DNA from: Christensenella sp. UBA3770
GTDB taxonomy: Bacteria; Bacillota; Clostridia; Christensenellales; CAG-1252
Reading direction: 5' to 3'
DNA: 9,590 nt
NCBI GenBank assembly: GCA_002371075.1
Contig: DFFS01000091.1
Coordinates: 1 to 9,590, forward strand
Below the pieces are notes generated by a model. That model was not told the DNA's origin, made no database searches, and saw nothing but the letters and a program-made list of their open reading frames with translations. The position numbers and the translations under genes are program-made. Shown one piece after another: positions 5,608 through 9,590 of the stretch. Within the stretch, counting starts at the first letter, position 1. Each line of letters starts with the position of its first letter.

Positions 5608-6227
5608 TACTTTTTACCTTTGGTGAGCTCCAATACTTTGCGGTCGAGCTCCAAATGCAGTTCTTCCATCTTTTGCCGTAAGTATTCCGAAAGATCGTCC
5701 TTTACGTCGTGCATGTTTTTGCCGTAAAAAGCCGAAAGATCGATCGGGTCGCCGACAATCAAATAATTCCTTTGAAATTTTTTGCTTTGATGATGGAACA
5801 TTAACGGAATGATGGGGACTTTTGCCTTGAGCGCATAGACGGCAGCGCCCGCTTTGAACTCCGCCATTTCGTGCGTGCCTTCCATGTTTCGCGTCCCCTC
5901 GGGGAAAATCAGGATCTGACTGCCGTTTTTTAGACGCTTTAAGATGTCTTTATGAACGGACACTTCGGGAGTGCCGCGATTGACTTTGATCGCCCCGATC
6001 TTTTTCAAAAACCAAGAGGAAAACCTGCCTTTGAAAAGTTCTGCTTTGGCAAGCACGTTTAACTCCTTATCAAGAAGTTTTGCGGCAACCACCAATACGT
6101 CGGAAGAGGCGTAATGATTGCAGCAAACGATCGCACTTTGATCCGAATACTTTTCTTTGTTGATCACCGTCGTCGGATAAATGAGCGAGATAAAAGGCTT
6201 TGCCAAAAACCGTAAAAAACGATACAT
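5607..6227 (-). CDS. plsC: PlsC-type 1-acyl-sn-glycerol-3-phosphate acyltransferase
   Basis: This encodes a 206-residue acyltransferase of the membrane face that turns lysophosphatidic acid into phosphatidic acid, the second acylation of phospholipid synthesis. The HX4D catalytic motif is NHYASSD (H38, D43), followed by the substrate-binding GAIKVNRG (78-85), FPEGTR (108-113) and VPIIP (137-141). The N-terminal hydrophobic stretch (about 3-22) probably attaches to the membrane. Length is typical of short Gram-positive PlsC proteins. AAGGGG lies a few bases before the ATG, inside the end of cmk, and only two bases separate the genes. The cmk-plsC-ispH order matches that common in Clostridia. 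Acyl-donor choice (acyl-ACP or acyl-CoA) cannot be read from sequence. Confidence 0.93.
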   Translation of the reverse strand: MYRFLRFLAKPFISLIYPTTVINKEKYSDQSAIVCCNHYASSDVLVVAAKLLDKELNVLAKAELFKGRFSSWFLKKIGAIKVNRGTPEVSVHKDILKRLKNGSQILIFPEGTRNMEGTHEMAEFKAGAAVYALKAKVPIIPLMFHHQSKKFQRNYLIVGDPIDLSAFYGKNMHDVKDDLSEYLRQKMEELHLELDRKVLELTKGKK

Positions 6228-6229
6228 TT

Positions 6230-6883
6230 TTACCCCTTGATATAACTTAAAACCTTGTTAATAACCTCGTCGATCGTCATATCGCTTGTGTCGACATAAA
6301 CGCTGTCCTCCGTTTGGGTAAGGGGCGCAAAGTCACGATGGCTGTCGTTATAGTCACGCTTTTTAATATCCTCCAAAAGAACGGAAAAATCAATGGTTTC
6401 GCCTTTGGCGGCAAGCTCGTCAAAACGTCTTTTTGCTCTGACTTCGGGGCTTGCGGTAATGAAGAATTTATATTCCGCGTTCGGCAAAACGTAGGAGGTG
6501 ATGTCCCTGCCGTCAAGTACGCAATCGTACTTTGCGGCAAGCTCGCGTTGCATTTCAACCAGTTTAAGTCTGACTGCGGGGATCCGTGAAATATCCGACG
6601 CCGCCTTGCTCATTCTATGCTCGCGGATCTCTTTGGATACGTCTTTGCCATCCAGATATACGTGCTGCACGCCGTCGATGTATTTGATATCAAGATCCAC
6701 CGTGGGCAAAAACTCGCACACTTTGGCTTCGTCGTTTACGTCCACGCCAAGCCAAATGCTCTTTAAGGCAACGGTACGATACATTGCGCCCGTGTCCAAA
6801 TAGGTGATGTTTAACCTTTTTGCAAGTTCTTTTGCGATGGTGCTTTTCCCTGCTCCGGAAGGTCCGTCAATAGCGATGTTCAT
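6230..6883 (-). CDS. cmk: Cytidylate kinase (CMP/dCMP kinase)
   Basis: This encodes a 217-residue cytosolic P-loop kinase that phosphorylates CMP and dCMP with ATP, feeding CDP/dCDP for RNA, DNA and CDP-lipid precursors. The Walker A is GPSGAGKST (7-15). DTGAMYR (30-36), SRIPAVR (99-105), GRD (125-127) and the late KKRDYNDSHRDFAPL region (174-188) match family motifs for CMP binding and the lid. After GRD the protein reads ITSYVLP, whereas most family members have IGTVV-P, a small local divergence. Length fits bacterial Cmk. AGGAGG (6889-6894) lies 5 bases before the ATG, a near-ideal ribosome binding site. It is followed two bases later by plsC and preceded by the largest gap in the operon. 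Confidence 0.95.
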   Translation of the reverse strand: MNIAIDGPSGAGKSTIAKELAKRLNITYLDTGAMYRTVALKSIWLGVDVNDEAKVCEFLPTVDLDIKYIDGVQHVYLDGKDVSKEIREHRMSKAASDISRIPAVRLKLVEMQRELAAKYDCVLDGRDITSYVLPNAEYKFFITASPEVRAKRRFDELAAKGETIDFSVLLEDIKKRDYNDSHRDFAPLTQTEDSVYVDTSDMTIDEVINKVLSYIKG

Positions 6884-6902
6884 ACTTTCCTCCTATGTGT
6901 AA

Positions 6903-6932
6903 ATATTATCACGACAAAACCCCTTTAATCAA
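6903..6932 (-). promoter_or_regulatory. Possible internal promoter ahead of cmk-plsC-ispH-S1
   Basis: The 45-base gap upstream of cmk holds TTGATT (6927-6932) on the minus strand. It is followed by overlapping -10-like hexamers, GATAAT (6905-6910, 16-base spacer) and TAATAT (6903-6908, 18-base spacer). Transcription would start near 6897, just ahead of the AGGAGG of cmk. Both boxes are imperfect and the gap is AT-rich, so this is a weak prediction. Confidence 0.35.
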
Positions 6933-8146
6933 GCCCCTGCCGCGCTCTTCCCCGCAAGATACCCTGTTGAAAAGGCTATTTGCAGGTTGTATCCGCCCGT
7001 CAATGCGTCAACGTCAAGCACTTCGCCCGCAAAGTACAGCCCTGGGACAATCTTACTTTGCATGTCTTTTGCGTTTACTTCGCTGACGTTTACCCCGCCC
7101 GCAGTCACGATCGCTCCGTTAAACTCTTCAAAGCCGGTCGGGGCGATAAGGATACTCTTGATCACGCGGCATAGCGCGCGCCTTTGCTCCTTTGTGAGGG
7201 AATGGCACGGCGCATCAGGCTTCAGGTCGGCTTGTGACAAGACAAGCGGAATGATGGATTTCGGCATCAGCGAAGGCATAATCGACTTGATCTCCTTATT
7301 CGGCGCTGCGCCAAGCTCACGCACCAACCTTGCGTCCAACGTTTCAAAGGAAAGCGCGGGTTTTAAATCTATTGAAATAGATATAGCTTTCATTTCCAGC
7401 CTGTTGATCCTGCCGGAAGCGCTGAGGATGATGGGGCCAGAAATACCGGTGTGCGTAAAAAGCATCTCACCGAATTCGGAAAACAACGCTTTATTCTTGT
7501 AATGAACGGTGATCTCAACGTTTTTTAAGCTCAGCCCCGCCAAACTTGCGGGAAGATCTGCCTTAATTCCCACAAGCGAGGGAACAAGCTCCGTCACCGT
7601 ATGGCCGAGTTTTTGAGCAAAGCGATATCCGTCGCCGCTGCTCCCGGTTGCCTGATAGGTCATACCACCCGTGCAAACGATCACTTTGTCAAAAAAGGAT
7701 GCCCCAACGGAGGTTTCAACACAAAACTCTTCCCCTTTTTTTGTCAAAGACAAAACACGCTCGTTTAAACGGACCTTCACGTGGGCTTCCGAAAGAAGCT
7801 CCACCCAAGCACGGATCACGTCGGATGACTTGTCCGAAACGGGAAAAACTCTACCGCCGCGTTCGGTTTTTAACAGAACGCCCTTCCCCTCCAAAAGAGC
7901 CATAAGGTCATTGGGCGAAAGCGCGTGATAAGCGGAAAACAAAAAGCGCGGATTACTTACGACGTTTTCCATGTGTTGTTTTGGATCGGAATCGTTTGTC
8001 AGATTGCAGCGGCCTTTTCCTGAAATGAAAAGTTTCTTTCCGAGTTTTTCATTGCGCTCGAAGATCACCGTCTCCGCGCCATAAGATGCCGCGGCATATG
8101 CGGCAGCCATTCCGGCAGCGCCACCGCCGATCACCGCTATACGCAT
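6929..8146 (-). CDS. BaiN/RdsA (HI0933/YhiN) family FAD-dependent oxidoreductase
   Basis: This encodes a 405-residue flavoprotein. The N-terminal Rossmann motif is GGGAAG (7-12) with E30 ending the second strand. The family signature GKKLFISGKGRCNLTN follows (36-51), then CTGGMTYQATGSSGDGY and a mid-domain MLFTHTGISGPIIL. A C-terminal FAD-contacting block, GEVLDVDALTGGYNLQIAFSTG, spans about 374-395. Full length matches the family (about 400-420). Members are annotated as aminoacetone oxidase-like or NAD(P)/FAD-dependent oxidoreductases. BaiN acts in bile-acid dehydroxylation, but most homologues have no proven substrate, so no specific reaction is assigned. GGAGG lies 7 bases before the ATG, and the start overlaps the surE stop by 10 bases, implying coupling. 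Placement directly before cmk is common in Clostridia. Confidence 0.92.
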   Translation of the reverse strand: MRIAVIGGGAAGMAAAYAAASYGAETVIFERNEKLGKKLFISGKGRCNLTNDSDPKQHMENVVSNPRFLFSAYHALSPNDLMALLEGKGVLLKTERGGRVFPVSDKSSDVIRAWVELLSEAHVKVRLNERVLSLTKKGEEFCVETSVGASFFDKVIVCTGGMTYQATGSSGDGYRFAQKLGHTVTELVPSLVGIKADLPASLAGLSLKNVEITVHYKNKALFSEFGEMLFTHTGISGPIILSASGRINRLEMKAISISIDLKPALSFETLDARLVRELGAAPNKEIKSIMPSLMPKSIIPLVLSQADLKPDAPCHSLTKEQRRALCRVIKSILIAPTGFEEFNGAIVTAGGVNVSEVNAKDMQSKIVPGLYFAGEVLDVDALTGGYNLQIAFSTGYLAGKSAAGA

Positions 8147-8895
8147 AAATCCGCCTCCGCGTCCTTGTTAAAAAACTCTTTTGCGGTGTTCTGGATCGCA
8201 ACAGGCGTGATCGTGATATACCCTTGTTTGATCAGCTCCACGTCGGAATCCGCCGAATTATCAAGGGGGATCGGTTCCCCAAGCAAAAGATAGCCGCTGC
8301 CGTCGCTGTTTTCCTGCAGTTCATATCGGTCGCTGAACTTTCTGAGTCCAAGAGAGGCAAACCGAACGCCCGCGATATCCTCTTTTTTATAGGAGGGGAA
8401 ATTGATGCTGTAACAGACGGTGTCGTTGCGTTTTAAGGAAAGGAGGGTATTCAGGTTATTCTTAACGAAATCTGCCGGATAAGAGAAATCAACGGCGTTT
8501 TCCCTGCCAATGGACACGGCGATGGACGGGAAGCCCAAAAGCGCCCCTTCCAGCGCAGCGTTGACCGTTGCGGAATACACGACGTCGGTACCCAAATTGT
8601 AGTCGTCGTTGATGCCGCACAGGATCAGATCGGGCAATTCGTCTTTCATCAAAACGTCGATGGCGAATTTTACGCAATCGCAAGGCGTACCGGTCAAAGA
8701 ATAAGACTTGATTGGTAAGCCGAGGTTAAACGGTGCGTACGTGATGGTTTTATGAAAGGAAAGAGAATGACTGAAGCCGGATTTTTGGGTATGCGGCGCA
8801 ACGACGGTCACGGTGTGATCCTTGCAAAGGACCTCCGCGAGTTTATGTATCCCTTTTGCTTGTATGCCGTCGTCGTTTACGATCAGAATTCTCAT
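8137..8895 (-). CDS. surE: SurE 5'/3'-nucleotidase
   Basis: This encodes a 252-residue metal-dependent phosphatase of nucleoside monophosphates (SurE, acid phosphatase superfamily). The metal and active-site residues are D8 and D9 in VNDDG, S39 in KSGFSHSLS, and N96 in CGINDDYNLGTDVVYSATV. That last block is the most conserved of the family, with C93 where a serine is usual. SLTGTPCDCVKFAID (67-80) matches the TGTPxDCV motif. Length (about 250) is standard. The GAGGT upstream with 5-base spacing supports the ATG at 8895. It sits 9 bases after the pseudouridine synthase stop and overlaps the flavoprotein gene. In this operon its role is probably nucleotide salvage or overflow control next to cmk, which is inference. 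Confidence 0.95.
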   Translation of the reverse strand: MRILIVNDDGIQAKGIHKLAEVLCKDHTVTVVAPHTQKSGFSHSLSFHKTITYAPFNLGLPIKSYSLTGTPCDCVKFAIDVLMKDELPDLILCGINDDYNLGTDVVYSATVNAALEGALLGFPSIAVSIGRENAVDFSYPADFVKNNLNTLLSLKRNDTVCYSINFPSYKKEDIAGVRFASLGLRKFSDRYELQENSDGSGYLLLGEPIPLDNSADSDVELIKQGYITITPVAIQNTAKEFFNKDAEADLCV

Positions 8896-8904
8896 GAATG
8901 ACCT

Positions 8905-9590
8905 CTATTTTTGAAAAGATTTCAAGTAAGCAACTTCTTTGTCCGTCAAATAACGCGCCGTCCCACGAGATAAGCCGCCAAGGGACAGATCGCCTATCTT
9001 TTTCCTGCACAGGAACACCACGTTTTTGCCAACCGCTTCGAAAATCTTTCTGACTTCACGGTTTTTACCTTCGGTAACGGTGATGTCAAGCTTGGTAAAT
9101 TTCTCGTTTTTCTCTTTCAAATAGACCTTTGCGGGAGCGTAACGAACACCGTCGAACTTCACGCCGTTGCGGATCTTTTTGAGATCGTCGTCGGAGATAT
9201 CCCCTTCTATTTTGACAAGATAGGTTTTGGGAACTTCATAACTGGGATGCGTAAGGACCTGCGCAAGTGCACCGTCGTTGGTCAAAATGAGGAGCCCTTC
9301 GCTGTCATAATCCAACCTGCCGACGGGGAAGAGCCCTTTGCCGGAAAACTGCTCAAGGTAATCATACACCGTCTTGCGCCCGAACTCATCTTGCGCCGTT
9401 GTGATGCAGCCCTTTGGTTTGTTAAACATGATGTACGTATATCTGCGAATGGGAGTGATGCGTACGCCGTCCACGTAGACAACGTCGTTTTCAACGTTGA
9501 TGTCAACGCCGCATTCCGTCGTCTTCTTGCCGTTGACGGAAACCCTGCCGTCTTTGATCATTTGGTCGGCGTTTCTTCTGGACGCCACTC
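8905..9590 (-). CDS. RsuA/RluB-family pseudouridine synthase, 5' end cut by the window edge
   Basis: Converts specific uridines in rRNA (23S for RluB, 16S for RsuA) to pseudouridine. The visible 228 or so residues start in the S4 RNA-binding domain: VASRRNADQMIKDGRVSVNG matches the usual GVASRR...GRVxVNG. They continue with FNKPKG and the catalytic motif GRLDYDSEGLLILTNDG, in which the first Asp is the nucleophile. The domain ends with EGKNREVRKIF and IGDLSLGGL. The GTG at 9588 is the internal Val of GVASRR, not a start; about 10-12 N-terminal residues lie beyond base 9590. It ends with TAG nine bases before surE and is the most upstream visible operon gene. The length and plain S4 start favour an RluB-like enzyme, but RsuA or RluE/F-type specificity cannot be excluded. 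Confidence 0.93.
   Translation of the reverse strand, partial: VASRRNADQMIKDGRVSVNGKKTTECGVDINVENDVVYVDGVRITPIRRYTYIMFNKPKGCITTAQDEFGRKTVYDYLEQFSGKGLFPVGRLDYDSEGLLILTNDGALAQVLTHPSYEVPKTYLVKIEGDISDDDLKKIRNGVKFDGVRYAPAKVYLKEKNEKFTKLDITVTEGKNREVRKIFEAVGKNVVFLCRKKIGDLSLGGLSRGTARYLTDKEVAYLKSFQK

Noticed and set aside
9586..9588. GTG as the start codon of the pseudouridine synthase
   Set aside because: It encodes the Val of the conserved GVASRR motif in the S4 domain, so the true start lies beyond the right edge of the window.
1..9590. Defence island, prophage, CRISPR array or mobile element
   Set aside because: No transposase, integrase, repeat array, toxin-antitoxin pair or restriction gene could be recognised. 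Gene order and content are ordinary clostridial housekeeping.

Overview
The window looks like a chromosomal housekeeping segment of a Clostridia-type Firmicute (Bacillota) of moderate GC. The strongest pointers are the fused IspH-ribosomal protein S1 gene, which is characteristic of Clostridia. Next is the rluB-type / surE / HI0933-type flavoprotein / cmk / plsC / ispH-S1 gene string, and then the AGGAGG-type ribosome binding sites. No phage, transposon, CRISPR or plasmid genes are visible, so this is inference from gene content and not a species call.

Layout from left to right. (1) Bases 1-389 hold five tightly packed tRNA genes on the minus strand, transcribed Pro(TGG), CAT (Ile2 or elongator Met), Asp(GTC), Phe(GAA), Gly(GCC). 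The last runs off the left edge. A near-consensus promoter with upstream A-tracts lies at 408-436. (2) Bases 495-1523 (minus) encode a DEDDh exonuclease domain joined to a C-terminal ASCH domain. (3) A short divergent promoter region (1524-1651) precedes a plus-strand pair, a PiT-family phosphate-type permease (1652-2674) overlapping a DUF47/PhoU-like accessory protein (2671-3261). The permease promoter is consensus-like, is overlapped by a 19-bp palindrome, and sits so close to the ATG that the transcript would be almost leaderless. (4) A bidirectional terminator at 3279-3312 separates this pair from the convergent minus-strand operon. (5) Bases 3325-9590 are one compact minus-strand operon. 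In transcription order it is a 23S-type pseudouridine synthase (5' end beyond the right edge), surE, a BaiN/HI0933-family flavoprotein, cmk, plsC and the ispH-S1 fusion.

The big operon joins rRNA modification, nucleotide metabolism (SurE, CMP kinase), phospholipid synthesis (PlsC), isoprenoid precursor synthesis (IspH) and translation (S1), a growth-linked set. Most junctions are overlaps or gaps under 10 bases. The only real gap, 45 bases before cmk, holds a weak candidate internal promoter. PiT and DUF47 form a separate transport unit with overlapping stop and start.

No clearly new multi-gene system is present. The most interesting points are the exonuclease-ASCH fusion, the palindromic operator-like site and near-leaderless start of the PiT gene, a possible internal start that would release free S1 from the IspH-S1 gene, and a tRNA-Phe with a U-U acceptor mismatch.
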